From Asterias rubens (Eukaryota > Echinodermata > Asteroidea > Forcipulatida > Asteriidae): a DNA stretch of 64,000 nucleotides. This document shows positions 22,613-52,495 of this stretch, piece by piece (the first letter of the stretch is position 1; every line of letters starts with the position of its first letter). A program made the translations under genes and the position numbers. The notes under the pieces were generated by a model, which was given only the letters and a program-made list of their open reading frames with translations, had not been told where the DNA came from and searched no databases. Location: contig NC_047065.1 in assembly GCF_902459465.1 (NCBI RefSeq), positions 16,779,634 to 16,843,633 on the forward strand, read 5' to 3'.

Positions 22613-23179
22613 TATTTCACTAAAAAAATAAATCATCCATTCATTGATTGAATCTATTGATCATTGATGACGGAAGTGCACCTTCCTCATGATAAAACGA
22701 AGTGCAATTTCCCAGCCCTGATCATGATGACACTGAAGAAGCTTCAAATCTGATTGGATATTGTTATACCTCGGTAACAAATTGTGAAGTTTGATTGGTC
22801 GAGAACCAATCACGTGCCGTTCAACAAATACGCATGTACCTAGTAACCATGGCTGCACAGCGAGGCGGGTAAAAATAACATGAGTGATGTTAACCGATGT
22901 ACATCACTTGATCGTTCCCACGTTTGCACGCTGTGTTTTAGGGTCCATGGGTTTTGTAAAGTTTGAGTGGTCGAGAACCGGGTGTACAAAACGCCATGGA
23001 CCCCGTCACAACGTGCACCAATAATTATTGTATAAAGTTCAGACCGAAAGTAAATGTTTTGAATGTCCCAAACATTTAAAATATTTTAGATTTTTAAAAT
23101 AGTGAAAATGTTTCTTTCAAAATTCTATACAGCTTAGGCGAAACAACCTCTTCAGGTCGGAACCGGATATTCTTTCATC

Positions 23180-40426
<17,247 letters not shown>

Positions 40427-40723
40427 ATTCCCAAATTGTTTCACCTTGCGCCAAATCCATAAAAGCTATAAATTGGATCATATTTTGTTACTTATTAAAT
40501 TTGGTTACTAGGCAAGGTCATACATTTGGTAATCACTCTGAAAATTAATGATAAAAAAAACTTTTGGAAAGAAGCTACAGCAGCTTTCCAGCTTTCGATA
40601 GTTTAAAGCATTTTGAGAAACATTTCACTCCAAAGTAATGTTGTTTTCAATGGTATCTCAAAAACGTGACCACCATTTGCACTTTTTAGCTTTTTTTGTA
40701 TATACCTACATTTATATATAGGA

Positions 40724-41066
40724 TTAAAGCCATTGGACACTTTCGGTTAACAGTATTGTCCAAAGGCCCACACTTCTTGTATCACAACTTAACTATAAGA
40801 TAACAAACCTGTGAAAATTTAGGCTCAAACGGTCATCGGAGTCGGGAAACGTGAAAACCGACCCTTGTTTCCGCATGTCATGACAAGTGTTTAAAGTGTA
40901 ATTCTCGATATGGAGAATTTATGTTGCTTTAATGTTTTCTCAAAGAGTAAAGCATTTCATGGAATAATATTTCAAGAGAAGTCTTTCACCATTACCTTAC
41001 GTAAATCTGTGAACTATTTTTTATTTATTTTTTTCTGTTCCGAAAGTGTATAATCATTGGCTTTAA
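40724..41066 (+). mobile_element. MITE-B copy 2
   Basis: TTAA at both ends with AAAGCCATTGGACACTTTCG at the left. The middle shares AACCTGTGAAAATTTAGGCT and the GTTTCCGCATGTCATGACA segment with other copies. It lies 300 bases past the CLPTM1L stop, perhaps in its 3' UTR. Confidence 0.85.
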
Positions 41067-43344
41067 AACAATCAACAGTTCCAAAAACCAGAGGTATATT
41101 TTGCCTTTTGAGCACATGGCCAACATTGATAACTGACAAAGACCAGTATGTGACACAACACAAACATGAAATAACCAACTTTTGAAAGTTGAAGCTCAAT
41201 CGGTTTTTGGAGTTGCAAGAAAAGAGTGAAAACACCATTCTACATGTATGTTCTCACCAATTTTGAAATACCAGATTTCGGACTTGAACGATCAAAAACA
41301 GCTGGGCCTCATTTCTAAAAAAATGTTATCATATCAGGCAAAAATATTCAAAGCAGGTTTTCCCTCATTGCCATCTTTATGCAACAAGAGTTATATGCAA
41401 CTCTGTAAATGTTTATATTTTCAGTCTTACTTATATTGTGCAAACCCTAAGTGATCTTAAATGGACATTTAATTGAGTTTCAAATTTACTTCTGTTTTGG
41501 ATGTCAAGTTTAAAAAAAATTCTCCCAACAATTAAAAATTGCGGAGTGGTTAAAATAAGTATTCCTGATTTGTGATGAATCAAACAGTTTGATTCATCAT
41601 AAAACAGGAATACTCAGTTTTTATGTTCAATAAATCATTACTATTTAATGAATAAACAACTGAAAAACTGTTGTTTGACGTTTTGTTGGTGGCTACTTTT
41701 GTTTGTTGTTTGACGTAGAGCATGTAATCACGGTGTTGCTATTCAGACAAAGGATATACATTCATACTACAATCCAATTTTGTAATGTATACAATGAAAG
41801 TTTCCACTCACAAATGTATTTGCCAAGACTAAATTAGAAGAGAGCCAGTTACAAGCGTTGCATATATTGCAAGGTATTTTGACTGGTATCAAACTTCTGC
41901 CAAGCAATATATGTATGTGCTTAGCACTTTTTCTTCAGCTCAACAGCTCTATGGTTTGAATTAATTAAACCAAAGGACCCTTCAAAAGTGACTAGCACAG
42001 AAGTTTATAGGTTCATTTCAATTTATAGACCAAAACAAACAAAAAGTGTTAAAGATGATATGTCAGATTTTTTGCCAATTTGACCCAAAAAGTTTGATTT
42101 AAAATTCAATAGGTGTTTTGATGGGGGTCGAGAAAGTTACAAGCTTTCATTTTAGCCATTGCTCGAAAAAGTCCGCCAATTATTAGTAGCAGTGAAATAA
42201 AGTGCTCAAAATTAGGATCAAAATTGGGATCCCGACAATATATCACGTGACCAATTCTTCTGTGTTTTATAAGAAACCTTTTTAAGTTTTTGTCATGGTT
42301 CCTGACCATTAAAAGTAAAAGTTTATAAAAAATATTACTCTCAAGTTGAAATACCTTGGGCCATTACGACCGGAGATGTCTTCTTTTTTTTTTAAAGGAG
42401 TACAGCGCCTCAGAAACTTGTGTCTGGGTCTTGTCTACGGCCTTTCCAAAAGTAGATAATTAAAGTTGGGGGTAAAACATGAATTTCGTTTCTGGAGTGT
42501 GTTGGCTCTGAAACTGTAGGCCAAAAGATATACCTGTTGGGAGAAGATGATGAAGAAATGTTCAGAATAGGGAGGAAAAACCCAAACAATATCGGGTAGA
42601 AATCCCAATCCAGATGTTGCAAGAATCAGGTCTGGTAACTAGGGTCCCAAGAAGTGAAAGCTTGGAAGACTAGCCAAAACGCACCACTGGACCAACTTGA
42701 ACTGGCCCCCAGATGTTACATAAACAGTAAAAGGAAAAACTATCAACTTTATAATAAATTGAACTACCACAATAAAAAGGGTTCACTTTGTCAGTCATTC
42801 ATATTCAAAATTACTTATTTATTGTTAAATATAATAAAATATCAAACGTAGGCAAACAGGCAACGCGCCATACTAAATCTAGCTTGGTAACACAACAAAA
42901 GATTTCTCTAAAATCGAGAAATTAAAATTCTGCCCATAAAATTAAACATCCTGTAAGCAACTTTAAATTGGGGAGGTAGTGCTTTCTGCTCTACCGACCA
43001 GGCTTTGGATTGATGATACCCGAGCCTACATCCATATGGACTGTATGGTTACCCACCCTGTTTTAGCCCTAGGAGTAGGTGGCAACGGCCTCTGAAAAAA
43101 AATTGTAGCCCACACCTTGAAGTGGCCTTCAGGCCTTGTGTGTCTGGGGACTTGCATAAAAAAAAATGCAGGATATAGAGTTGTCTCATTTTTCTCCAGG
43201 ACCGTCACTTGGTTGCACAACCAATCTGTGTTTTGTCACTGCAACCTTAGTGGTCAAATGTGACAAAATCCTGCCCAATTTGCTGGTGGAAAATGTCAAC
43301 AAAACCTTGGAACTACTGAGAGCTTTACAACTTGGCTGATGAGG
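41067..43344. other. Gap between convergent CLPTM1L and PDCD5, left part
   Basis: No gene. A decayed element C lies at about 41860-41955, a short palindrome (GTATTCCTG...CAGGAATAC) at 41562-41615, and a SINE body at 42972-43162. Confidence 0.45.
42972..43162 (+). repeat. SINE body, second type, without tRNA head
   Basis: GGGGAGGTAGTGCTTTCTGC, TAGGAGTAGGTGGCAACGGC and CTTCAGGCCTTGTGTGTCTG match the bodies at 36095 and 51450. The copy is 5'-truncated, as expected for LINE-driven insertion. Confidence 0.65.
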
Positions 43345-43915
43345 GGAAATTAATAAATACCTCAGACAGTTTCGCTATTACTATTGGTGGAGAGCGCGTC
43401 ACGTGGGTGTGTATAAACCTTTGTTTATGACCGGTAAAAAATTGTTAATTCATGGGCGTGGCACGCGACCTTGCACCTGTTCTTATAAGACAGTTTCTTC
43501 ATTCCTTTTGGTCGAGAGCAACGGCTGAAACAGTTGTGCCACATCACGCGATACGCGCGACGCGCACGGCATTCCCTTATAAGGAGTTGTTTACCCGAGG
43601 GCGGCAGAGGGCTTTACCATTTCATAGCTGGAGGGGTATTGTGTTGAAAGAAATTATTTAACAATTATAATTTTTGCATTTATTTTACTTTTTGACCCAA
43701 AAGTGATCATGTTTTTGACCGACAAGGTATTTATGAATGGGAATCAAAGTGTGTTGAATCGGTTTTCAACTAGTGGTTTAAACCCGCCAAGGCCTGGTTC
43801 TTGATAATTTACCTCGACTTCGTCTCGGTAAAATTATCAAGAACCAAGCCTCGTTGGGATTAAACCACTAGTTGAAAACCTCTTCACCACACATTGATTC
43901 CCTTATTTATAACTT
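43345..43915 (+). mobile_element. Hairpin-bearing element G, copy 2
   Basis: It starts AATAAATACCTCAGACAGTT and GAGAGCGCGTCACGTGGG, carries TTCTTATAAGACAGTTTCTT and CCCTTATAAGGAGTTGTTTA, and ends with a hairpin (about 43770-43882) of TTTTCAACTAGTGGTTTAAA with its complement. Its first 60 bases also match one end of element H. Confidence 0.75.
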
Positions 43916-44514
43916 CTATGATATGTTTGTTTAGAAAAAAACAGTCGGAAGCAAAAGAAATTGATTCCTGAGACTTTAAAGGAACTCTTCCTAAGAACAG
44001 GGCACTGACAGAAGTGGGTAGGTTTTGACCCATAGCTCAAGCAAAAATAGTGAAATACGACAATCGATCAAGATTTTCAGTCTCATAAAGACACATTTAA
44101 AGCAGCACTGATACAGGCGCTTGACATAATAATAATGTGCCGTTGATCATTACTAATTCACTTTTTAAAAACATGAATACACACAGATCAAGGCAAAAGC
44201 TTTATAGAAAATGTATTACCAAAGTAAGCAAAGTCGTAAGTGGTGACATTGACAAATAGAAAGGATACCCCGAGTTGCAAGATCCCCCTACACCTCCACT
44301 GGGTTCAATGGGCAGGGGGGACAGGTGTCATGCGCTAGGGTAGTGCCAGGATGGGTAAGTGATGTGTAATGTGTCTCATAGCCTCTTGTTCACTGTCAAT
44401 CTTAACCCTCCTACTCTTAGTGCCATGGAGTTGACCAACTACACATTTTAAACCATTCAAATTCTCTGGTTGTGAATTGTGGAAAATCTAATGACACAGA
44501 ACTATCTGTGTACT

Positions 44515-44990
44515 GTGTAGATACTTACACCACATCAAATTGAAGGGTGGCGTTTTATCTATCGTTCAAAACCAGGGTTGATGTTATTGAAGGGTCAGAC
44601 AGTAGGAGGGTTGACCGTGTGCTGTATTCAAAACCACAGTGGATGATATTGAAGGGTAAGACAGTAGGAGGGTTGACCGTGTACTGTGTAGATGCATTCA
44701 CCACATTAAATTGAAGGGTGGCATAGTTTATCCATCATTCAAAACCACAGTGGATGATATTAAACGGTCAGACAGTGGGAGGGTTGACTGTGTACTGTGT
44801 AGATGCATCATTCAAAGCCATAGTGGATGTTGATGATGAATGGTCAGACAGTAGGGGGGTTAAATGTGTACTGTATAAAAGCATTCGCCACATGACACCC
44901 CAATTGCAAGCTGACATAGTTTATCCATCATTCAATACACAGTGGATGATATTGAATGGACAAACAGAAGAGGGTTACATAAAATTAAAA
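44515..44990. repeat. Tandem repeat of about 65-115-bp units
   Basis: The phrases GACAGTAGGAGGGTTGACCG, GTACTGTGTAGATGCATTCA, ATTGAAGGGTGGCATAGTTT and CCACAGTGGATGATATTGAA recur in order four to five times (44599, 44661, 44771, 44849, 44964). It ends 100 bases past the PDCD5 stop codon. Confidence 0.75.
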
Positions 44991-45092
44991 CAATTCCTAC
45001 ACACAATCAGAAACTGATCCAGGATCTTGCAGTACAGGAGGGAAATATTCACAGTAAGTTTTTAGAGCCAGTGGATGGGGTGGTGGATTGCA

Positions 45093-48000
45093 TCAGTAGT
45101 CCTCGTCAGAGTCAGAGTCCATCACTCGTCTTCTCTCAAACTAGTAAAAGAGGGAGAAAAAATATAAATATATTTAAGTCTTCAATCATCATAACGTCTT
45201 GAAAGCGCACAAACAAGCTACTGAGTACAGTTGAAAATGCACAAAGCACATACATGTACAAATAGTACACAGAAAGAAAGCACACTGAACATGGAGGACA
45301 TGAAAAGCACAACAACATTATAAAATGCACAAAGTTACAAGGATGGAGGGAGTGAGCTCAGAGAGTTATTGACTGTCTCTTGAAGTAGGGGACTGGACTG
45401 TTTCTAAGTAGAGCAGTTTTACATGAAACTTCATGAAAAGTTCTTTTAGATCTAAAGATTCATAGAATGTGAGCTTTTGGACTTGACAAACCATTCATTA
45501 AATTTATTTGAGTTGTATGATTTCCAGATCCTGCATTAATCCAGTGACTTTTCCCTCCCCTGGTTAGTGAGTAAATGACTTAGTTGAATTTCTACCCTAC
45601 GCATCACTTCTAATGGGTTAAATATAATTAAGATCAAATTCAAAACATTCATACAATAAACCATTCAAAATTCTCCAGATTGCACAGTAGAGTTTTTAAA
45701 ACAAACATAAACATCAAGTAAATATTATTCCAAGGACCTTGTTCACTGATGTCACTCTTAGTTTACTGCGCTAAGTGATGTAATGGGAGACTTTCACGAC
45801 GCTTGGTGGCAGCAGACTTACCAGGTCAAATCCATTGTTCTCGGTAATGTGCACATGCTCAGAACTACGTAAACAACGGAAGTTTACCTGGTAAGTCTGC
45901 TGCCACCTAGTGCCTTGAAGTCTCCCATTGGATACTGCATTTCTGACAGTTGTACAGAGAAGCAATGGTTTCCCTTTTTCTTTTGCAGAATGGTAATCAA
46001 ACTGTGACGTCATCAGAACTAAGGTCTATTCAATGTGCTTTGGACAATATTGCAAAATTTGGGTCCCTTCCCTGATGTTAAAAATGCTGGGGTGAATACT
46101 GATAGTCATGGTTATACTTACATTAATTTTAGTTTTTCTTTGTGTTTGAACGCTGACTTTCGCTAGAAGACCTTTTAGTTGGTCTTCACTGACCTACAAA
46201 TTAAAACATACAGGAGCATGAACATTTTATTTATTATTTTATTTCTCTCCACATGTTCAATAAAATTACATGCAAAAGAGGTATAAACAAGCCTTTTGTG
46301 GATAAGGCAAGACTGATTGAGGAAAATGAACATTTTCCTGTAACCAAAAGTTGAAGTCAGTCGAAGAAAAAACAAAATTCAAAAAAAGGAACTACATGTA
46401 CAGCGGCAAACATCTGCTTTGGGAAATATTTCCAAATTTAGCTGTTTTCTCTACCAATGACTTAAACCAAAAACTTTATTAAAAATGGTTCAAATTTCTA
46501 TAAAAGGCTGTTTTCAAATGATGTTTTCTCCTTAAGGGCACCTCTAACAGTTTAAAGCCATTGGACACTTCGTGTATCACAACTTATATATAAATAAACA
46601 AACCGGTGAAAATTTAGGCTCATTCGGTCATCGGAGTCGTGAGAAAATAAAGGGAAAACCCAACCTTGTTTTCGCACGTTTCGCTGTGTCATGACATGTG
46701 TTTAAAGTAAACCCGTAATTCTCGATATCGAGAATTGATAACTGTTTTAATGTTTTCTCAAAAAGTAAAGCATTTCATGGAATAATATTTTAAGAGAAGT
46801 CTGTCACCATTACCTTGTGTAAACCCTGTAAGTTATTTGTAAATCTGTGAATTTTTTTTCTGTTCCGAAAGTGTATAATGGCTTTAAACACATGTCATGA
46901 CATGACGAAATGTGCGGAAACAAGGGTGTTTTTTTCCCCGTAATTTTCTGCTGACTCCGATGACCAATTGAGCCTAAGGTGGGCCTTTGGACAATACTGT
47001 TTACCGAAAGTGTCCAATGGCTTTAAATGTAGACAACCATTTTGGTAAATGTGAGTAATTGAATTTCATGTTTTCCTTTCCCATTTTCAACTCAACGGCA
47101 AAACAGATGTTGTTTTCTTTTTTCATCGGGTTTCGCAGTATGAGCGACGACCGGAAGCCTGCCTGATCAATCACCTCATGAAGAATTTATACAGTGGACG
47201 TTTATGCTTGGTATCACCAATCCATCTTGCATGTTGACTCGCAGGATCGGTGCAAATCAGGACGGAAGATTAAGGTTACGAGCGAGCAAGGAATACTGGG
47301 AGACAACGGCGCAGCGAGATCATACACACCACTGAGAATGAGGTTGCTACTCACCCTTCCCGGTAGCTGTCCAGTCTGTGCCATTTGTATTAACATTCTC
47401 TCCACCATCTTGGCCTTATCCGGCTTCACTAAGGCGATACTGTTCACTGTCAGACATGGGCACAAAATAACAATTTATTTCATAAGTGTCGTGGCTGAGT
47501 GGTTAAAGCCATTGGACCCTTTCGGTACAGAAACAAACCAAAAAGTTCACAGATTTACAAATAATTTACAGGGTTTACAGAAGGTAATGGTGAAAGACTT
47601 CTCTTGAAATATTAGTCCATGAAATGCCTTACTTTTTGAGAAAACGGTAAAACAATATAAATTCTCGTTAGCGAGAATTACGGATTTATTTTAAACACAT
47701 GTCATGACACGGCGAAACGCGCGGAAACAAGAGTAGGTTTTCCCGTTATTTTCTCCCGACTCCGATGAACGATTGAGCCTAAATTTTCACAGGTTTGTTG
47801 TTTTATATATAAGTTGTGATACACGAAGTATGGGACTTGGACAATACTGTTTACCGAAAGTGTATAATGGCTTTAAGAGCACCGAATTCGAACTCTGGTG
47901 TTTCTGATCAGCAGAGTGTAGGTTTGAATTACCAGCCGTGACACTTGTGTCCTAAAGCAAGACACTTACATGTAGCCATTGCTTCGTCCTTCGGATGGGA

Positions 48001-50934
48001 CGTAAAGCTGTTGGTCCCATGTGTTGTGTAACGCATGTAAAAGAACCCAGTGCACTTTTCAAAAAGAGAAGGGGATCGCCCCGATGTTCCTTGCTGTGGC
48101 TGCTGTACGCGCCGTAGCACCTTGTAAACCCTTATAAGGTGCTAAATAATTGGGTCTCAAAATTCATCACTGCAATTACCTATCTTTCTGAAAGTTTGTA
48201 TATACTCTCTCAGCACCTTGAGTAGCTTGTTTGGTAGATACGTGCGCTATATAAGACTTCAACATTATGAATATTCTTTTATATCAACTTCATATACACA
48301 CACCCAACAGTGCAAATGCCCTTTACAGGATGGTGAATAGGAACAACAACGAAAAAAATGTTAAGTTTTAGTTGGACTGGAACAACACAAAGAGACCATG
48401 CAATCAGGTGGACATGGAAAAGCCAATCCATATGCAAAGCAACAGGTTTGAGTTGGGAGTGGAGCTGAGGTCCACAGAGGTGCTTTTATTATTATCTCGC
48501 AACTTCGACGACCAATTGAGCTCAAATTTTCACAGGTTTGTTATTTTATGCATATGTTGAGATACACCAAGTGAGAAGACTGGTCTTTGACAATTACCAA
48601 ACAGTGTCCAGTGTCTTAACTGATTGATACACGAGTTGTGTTGTTGTCAAGTCCAAAGGTATGGACAAATCTGTGTGCCAGCGTTGATATCACTTGTTCA
48701 TTTGATTAATTTGTTTTCAGCAAAAAAATCTAAAAATTATCATTTATGGTTCAACATCACAACGGTAACCTGGTATGCTTCTTTAAATAGACTTACATCT
48801 TGCTCTGGCATTCTGGTCCAGAACTTGAGTCAAGATGGAGTGCATCATTTCTTCTTGCCTGTAATTTAAACACAATAAACAGGGAGTATAAGATTGGTGA
48901 CATGATCTTAAAGATTCCAATTGTAAATACTTGTTTTGTGAAAAATATATTAAATCTATGCAGGCCTACATCAGGCATGCAACTGTAACTTCACCAAAAA
49001 AAGAGGACAAAACAACACTTCAATGATTTTGTGTAGTATTTTTCAGTTTTTAATTGGCAAAACTGAGATTTGAAAAAGAGGCCTTTTTTTAATGATTTTT
49101 TTTTGTAAATGGAAAAGAGGGATATCATTTAACGGCCGCATCAAGAAAATACTTTAATCATAAAATGTGTCGCGCAGTCATTAAAAACAAGGGTCCTCTT
49201 CCTTCCCTTTTCTTTTTAAATAAGTTTTGTTTTATTCCATGTCTTTTCCAGCAGAGTCATAAAGAATGGTTCAAAGCATTGTTCATGTACCTTTTCTGGG
49301 CCTCTTGTTGTTTCTCCCTTGCATTTGGATCTTGTCCCTTCAGAGAAAGAAAAGAGAAATTGTTACTTCATTGATAAAATGGTAGACTATTCCACATTTA
49401 AGGCTTAATAAAAATTTTTAAAACAGTTGATTGTCCCCGCCTGCATCCTACTTAGGGGCTGCATCCTTTTCTTCATTTTGTTTTCTTTTCGATTTTTGGT
49501 TTTTCAATCCACTGGCCTAGGGACTTTTCCAAAATTTAATGTGATGCTCTCGATCACGTGTAACTGTCTGTTTCATTAAACAAAATTAATGAATGCCTAC
49601 CATCAGCAAATCTTTTTAGTGAACTTTGCGGTGGGTTCAAACTGAAGAATTGCTGGCCTGTTTCATTTGAAATACTAAGCGACTGTCTTTTTTTTTTTTT
49701 AAGAACCTCATCCCATCCTCTTTTTAAAGGCAGTGGACACTATTGGTAATTATATTCAAGATAATTATTAGCATAAAACCTTACTTGGTAACGAGTAATA
49801 GGGAGCTGTTGGTGGTATAACACATTGTGAGAAACAGCTCCCTCTGAAGTGACATAGTTTTCGAGAAAGAAGTAATTTTCCACGAATTTGATTTCGAGAC
49901 CTCAGGTTTAGAATTTGAGGTCTCGAAATCAACCATCTAACTAAATGCACACAACTTCGTGTGACAAGGGTGTTTTTTCTTTCATTATTACCTTGCAACT
50001 TCGACGACCAATTGAGCTCATATTTTCACAGGTGTGTTATTTTATGCATATGTTGAGATACACCAACTGAGAAGACTGGTGTTTGACAATTACCAATAGT
50101 GTACAATGTCTTTAAGTAAAATGAAGTTATGAACTAGTAATTAATTGCATGTATTAAAGTTAGTGGACACTTGGTAAGTACCCAAAATAATTATTATCAT
50201 ATTTCTTGATTACAAGTAATTGGGAGAGGTTGACGGTATAAAACATTGTGAGAAACGGCTCCCTCTGAATTTAACGTAGTTTTCAGGAAAGAAGGAATTT
50301 TTAAAATTCAACGAATTTGATTTCGAGACCTCAGATTTTGAACTTAAGGTTTTGTAATCAACCATCTGACATGTATGAATGATAGCGTGACCATGGTGCG
50401 ACAAGGGTGTTTTTTCTTTCATTATTTAATTTATTTATATTATCTCACAACTGAACTTCATATTCCTTTGTCGGGTTGACATGTTTGAGTTCGACGACCG
50501 ATTGAGAAACAAAGTCGAATTTTCACAGCACAGGTTTAATTTACTTAATCATACAGTTTATGCATATGTTGAGATACACTAAGGGTCTGTGAAGGGCCAA
50601 TAGTGTCCAGTGTCTTAAACATTGCAAAAAAAAAGTGACGAGTGAGTTTGCAAGTTTAAATCATTACATTTATTATTTATTACCATTACGCACGCAATGG
50701 CATACGTCTTGCCTAGTTTCCGGACAGTAGAGACCCACATTTTAACTTCAGTATTCCCATCCAACAGACCAGTTTCTAGCTTAGGTTTACGTCAAATATT
50801 GACAAAAAAATCTAGGGCGATAACTGTACAATTAAACAAAAGAGAATGCTGATATTTACCCCTGCCCCATATTGTTGCTGTTGTAACTCTGCAAGTCGCC
50901 TTGCACGAATTTCTTCGAGATCGCTGTCCGCCAT
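45093..50934 (-). CDS. PDCD5: PDCD5, programmed cell death protein 5
   Basis: Coding exons in gene order: 50860-50934, 49291-49337, 48797-48858, 47355-47446, 46122-46193, 45093-45140. All phases agree, giving 396 nt and 131 aa (human 125). The protein starts MADSDLEEIRARRLAELQ, then a Q-rich linker, ILTQVLDQNARARL, NSIALVKPDKAKMVERMLIQ, MAQTGQLPGRVSEDQLKGLL and the tail RRRVMDSDSDEDY. These match the family's triple-helix core and its acidic C-terminus, which ends in a phosphorylatable SDSDED segment. PDCD5 is a conserved small nuclear and cytosolic protein linked to apoptosis and to the CCT chaperonin. The start ATG has A at -3. Introns hold MITE-A and MITE-B copies and a split SINE. Confidence 0.96.
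45781..45930. mobile_element. 150-bp foldback element (PDCD5 intron 5)
   Basis: Left arm AATGGGAGACTTT then GGTGGCAGCAGACTTACCAG; right arm is the complement with few changes. The loop is about 60 bases. It has no coding capacity. Confidence 0.8.
46552..46887 (+). mobile_element. MITE-B copy 3 (PDCD5 intron 4)
   Basis: TTAA at both ends, left end AAAGCCATTGGACACTTCG, central palindrome AATTCTCGATATCGAGAATT. The internal GTTTACCG stretch next to the left end is missing. Confidence 0.85.
46888..47036 (-). mobile_element. MITE-B partial copy abutting copy 3
   Basis: It keeps only ACATGTCATGACATGACGAA through to GTCCAATGGCTTTAA, so the half beyond the palindrome is lost. It directly follows copy 3 in opposite orientation, which suggests insertion into or rearrangement with that copy. 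Confidence 0.7.
47487..48215 (+). repeat. tRNA-derived SINE split by MITE-B (PDCD5 intron 3)
   Basis: The head GTGTCGTGGCTGAGTGGTTA is interrupted at its TTAA and resumes after 47876 with GAGCACCGAATTCGAACTCT, TCTGATCAGCAGAGTGTAGG and the body CTTCGTCCTTCGGATGGGAC, AAAAGAACCCAGTGCACTTT. Body type one, as at 19345. Confidence 0.85.
47503..47876 (-). mobile_element. MITE-B copy 5, inserted in the SINE at TTAA
   Basis: Complete copy with AAAGCCATTGGACCCTTTCG at the left and ATAATGGCTTTAA at the right. The host SINE has a single TTAA at this point in other copies, so TTAA was duplicated on insertion. Confidence 0.9.
48486..48619 (-). mobile_element. MITE-A copy 10, 3' third only (PDCD5 intron 3)
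   Basis: It keeps TATTATCTCGCAACTTCGAC through GTGTCCAGTGTCTTAA and lacks everything on the other side of the palindrome. Confidence 0.75.
49724..50115 (-). mobile_element. MITE-A copy 11 (PDCD5 intron 1)
   Basis: Full length, TTAA at both ends, ends AAGGCAGTGGACACTATTGG and a worn complement, central palindrome intact. Confidence 0.88.
50154..50618 (-). mobile_element. MITE-A copy 12 with an internal insertion (PDCD5 intron 1)
   Basis: Same orientation as copy 11 and 40 bases away. About 75 extra bases near 50425-50500 (TTCATATTCCTTTGTCGGGT and around) separate two halves of the normally continuous CTCGCAACTTCGACGACC segment, and part of that segment is repeated. Confidence 0.75.
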
Positions 50935-51449
50935 GATTGGTAGTTTGCCAATTTTAAAGTTGAGGGCGCTCTTTGCTGTCAGTGGGGGGCCGGGGGTGTA
51001 GCAGCTTGCACCACACTAAAATAGTCTCACTCACGGCACATAGTAACTAAAAGCTAAATATTAAAAAATGCTCACAAAATTAGTCTCTCAGCCTCTTGAA
51101 ACTAAACCAAATATATTTTTGGACAACTAAACTTTGGATTTCTTTTCAGGTTTGTTTGCGGGTCAGCCGTTAGGAATATTTTGCAAATTACTCCCTGCAA
51201 CATCCGGCCCCCCCCCCAAATAAGTTTTTCTTTCCAAAACCGACCGTACTGAGGCACTGGCAGTTGTTATAAGGCACCCGAACTCTCAAGCCAAAGGACC
51301 GACTTCAACATCTTTATCATCCCTCCTCAAAAGTTGCCGCACATTGATTACATAATGAGTTTGGTACGTGAATTGTTGCCTTTAGTACGGTGCACCCTTG
51401 ATTTCAAGATTTTTATTTGTTTTCTATTATAATTATATATATTTGTATG
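50935..51449. other. PDCD5 upstream region
   Basis: It holds the PDCD5 5' UTR and promoter, not delimited. There is a C run at about 51208-51217. No TATA box or repeat I can name. Confidence 0.4.
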
Positions 51450-51768
51450 CACGTCGCCCGACACACAAGGCCTGAAGACCAATTCAAGGTGACCGTTTCG
51501 AGAGGTGTGGGCTCCCGGTTTTTTGTTCAGAGGCCGTTGCCACCTACTCCTAGGGCTGAAACAGGGTTGCCCCTTTTACAGTCTATACGAATGTAGGCTT
51601 GGGTATCATCAGTCCGGAGCCTGATGGCCGGTAGTCGAGCAGAAAGCACTACTTCCCCAATTTTACGGGAGTAGTAAGGGTCACGACCGGGATTCGAGTC
51701 CACACACTGCTGGTCAAACACCAGAGCTTGAATCTGGTGCTCTTAACCACCCGGCCATGACACGCCAC
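51450..51768 (-). repeat. tRNA-derived SINE, second body type
   Basis: On the minus strand, GTCATGGCCGGGTGGTTAAG heads the copy, followed by CAAGCTCTGGTGTTTGACCA and the body with GTAGTGCTTTCTGCTCGACT and GGCCTTGTGTGTCGGGCGAC. Nearly full length. Confidence 0.8.
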
Positions 51769-52000
51769 AAAAGATGTCAAAGGAACTAAAAAAATAAAAA
51801 ATAATATATAAAAAATTAGACGTCACCAACAAACATATCATTCGCTTTCGACAAACAAAAGTAAACAAAACGATGACATTTAAGTGATAATTATTATGTT
51901 TATGCGAGAAGGAATCCAAACAGAATGAAAACAAAAAAGTAGTCGATTGACGGTGTCATTTTTTTAAAACTAATATTCAATTTTTATTATTTTGTATTCC

Positions 52001-52390
52001 TTAAAGACCCTGGACACTATTGGTATATTGTCAAAGACCAGTCTTCTCACTTGGTGTATATCAACATTTATGCATAAAATAACAAACCTGTGAAAATTAA
52101 TTTGAGCTCGATCGGTCGTCGAAGTTGCGAGATAATAATGAAAGAAAAAACACCCTAGTCACACGAAATTGTGTGCTTTCAGATGCAAGTTGATTTCAAG
52201 ACCTCGTCTAATTATGAGGTCTCGAAATCAAATTCGTGGAAAATTACTTCTTTCTACCGTTTAATACTTCAGTGGGAGCCGTTTCTCACGATGTTTTATA
52301 CTCTCAACCTCTCCCCATTACTCGTTACCAAGTATTAAGGTTTTGTGCTCATAATTTTGAGTAATTACCAATAGTGTCCACTGCCTTTAA
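52001..52390 (+). mobile_element. MITE-A copy 13
   Basis: TTAA at both ends, left end AAGACCCTGGACACTATTGG. The palindrome is partly eroded. It ends about 100 bases past the protease stop codon on the minus strand, so it may lie in that gene's 3' UTR. Confidence 0.88.
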
Positions 52391-52495
52391 CTATTCATTA
52401 GAATTGAATACATCACTTATAAATCACAATGGGTGTACAAATTCACCTCACGACCCTCACCAAATTAAGATAAAATTAATCAAGAATTGTTGTCT

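Noticed and set aside
20518-23179. A shared bidirectional promoter for PNP and CLPTM1L
   Set aside because: The two start codons are 2.7 kb apart with transposable elements between them, too far for a typical shared promoter, and no core elements were recognisable.
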